Below, one piece after another: positions 12,497 to 12,906 of a stretch of DNA of 12,906 bases; the stretch's first letter is position 1, and each line of letters begins with the position of its first letter. The DNA comes from Planctomycetota bacterium (GTDB lineage Bacteria > Planctomycetota > Phycisphaerae > UBA1845 > CAIVHJ01), in contig JACZTW010000078.1 of NCBI GenBank assembly GCA_022573485.1, positions 1-12,906 of the forward strand, given 5' to 3'. The position numbers and the translations under genes are program-made. The notes under the pieces are model-generated. The model worked only from the letters and a program-made list of their open reading frames with translations. It was not told the DNA's origin and did not search any database.

Positions 12497-12906
12497 ATGA
12501 ACGACTGGAAGTGTGCAATCACATTGGCAATCTGTGGCTGTATCTATCTGACGGTAGCTCCATCGGCATCGGCGGACTTCGTCGGCGTCACGACGGTGAT
12601 CAAGGATGATCCGGACACCGCGTTCTTATGCACGGAGGGCAACGGCAAGTTCGTTCCCGGTCCGTTGACGATCTGCAACATCTTCGCAGCCTTCGACGAT
12701 CCGACCGACCGCGTGCTCTCCGTGGGCAACGCCGATCTGCAAGTGTACAACGGAGCCAAGCCGGATGTCTTCTTCCAACATCCGTTTAACGTGGTCGTGA
12801 CCGCGCCGAGGTGTACTTTCGTTGGCTTTTTCCCCGACCTGATCTGCGACACATTTATAACGATCGGGTTCAAGTGTGCTCCTGACCCAGCCGGGACCGA
12901 TGGGAC
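12497..12906 (+). CDS. Second secreted paralogue, 5' part (cut by right edge)
   Basis: An open frame of 136 codons from ATG 12497 to the window end, preceded by AAGGAG with 6-base spacing. It begins MNDWKCAITLAICGCIYLTV and continues APSASADFVGVTTVIKDDPD, so signal peptide, cleavage site and mature start match the preceding gene. The middle (AFLCTEGNGKFVPGPLTICN) has diverged, while the VLSVGNADLQVY and VFFQHPFN motifs are kept. A 57-bp stretch (12812-12868) is identical to 11711-11767. It is a tandem duplicate, probably co-transcribed with the first copy across a 75-base gap. Whether it also ends in calcium loops lies beyond the window. Confidence 0.85.
   Translation, partial: MNDWKCAITLAICGCIYLTVAPSASADFVGVTTVIKDDPDTAFLCTEGNGKFVPGPLTICNIFAAFDDPTDRVLSVGNADLQVYNGAKPDVFFQHPFNVVVTAPRCTFVGFFPDLICDTFITIGFKCAPDPAGTDG
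12812..12868 (+). repeat. 57-bp identical block shared by the two paralogues
   Basis: Identical to 11711-11767, base for base, by eye. It encodes CTFVGFFPDLICDTFITIG in both proteins. Flanking codons differ at synonymous and non-synonymous sites. Confidence 0.8.

Overview
The window most likely comes from a planctomycete, probably Phycisphaerae or a close relative. The evidence is indirect: a secreted protein ending in calcium-loop repeats closed by LLGNWG, a small Hc1-like histone (the PVC-superphylum type), a stand-alone UvrC-like protein, high GC, and heptameric intergenic repeats. No rRNA or other direct taxonomic marker is present.

Bases 1-3341 are a minus-strand block read right to left: an Hc1-like DNA-binding protein, a FabZ-like hotdog dehydratase, a UvrC-like protein with a decayed GIY-YIG core, a XerC/XerD-type tyrosine recombinase, and a conserved-looking protein cut by the left edge. 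The last three are separated by only 15 and 4 bases and probably form one transcription unit. Bases 3342-3943 hold no convincing gene.

Bases 3944-5305 are gdhA (hexameric NADP-type glutamate dehydrogenase, plus strand). Bases 5371-7556 look like an inserted island. It holds REP-type inverted repeats, a minus-strand membrane acyltransferase, and a REP-associated tyrosine transposase (RAYT) gene between perfect 19-bp inverted repeats. The island is bounded exactly by two ungapped, about 83% identical copies of a 62-bp sequence (5315-5376 and 7557-7618). The right copy carries the promoter-like region and ribosome binding site of the next gene. The simplest reading is that gdhA was once followed directly by that gene and the island entered its promoter region.

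Bases 7624-10596 encode a 990-residue protein: a degenerate receiver domain, an intact-looking receiver domain, a PEP-synthase-type ATP-binding domain, and a conserved C-terminal domain in place of the phosphohistidine and PEP domains. It is not a PEP synthase and its function is unknown. This is the most interesting protein here. It sits beside gdhA, so a link between phospho-signalling and central carbon/nitrogen metabolism is possible but unproven.

Bases 10597-10860 hold two arrays of 7-bp repeats arranged as inverted repeats, then a tRNA-Glu(TTC) at 10871-10942. Bases 11390-12906 carry two tandem paralogues of a secreted Cys-rich protein with dockerin-like calcium loops. The second is cut by the right edge.
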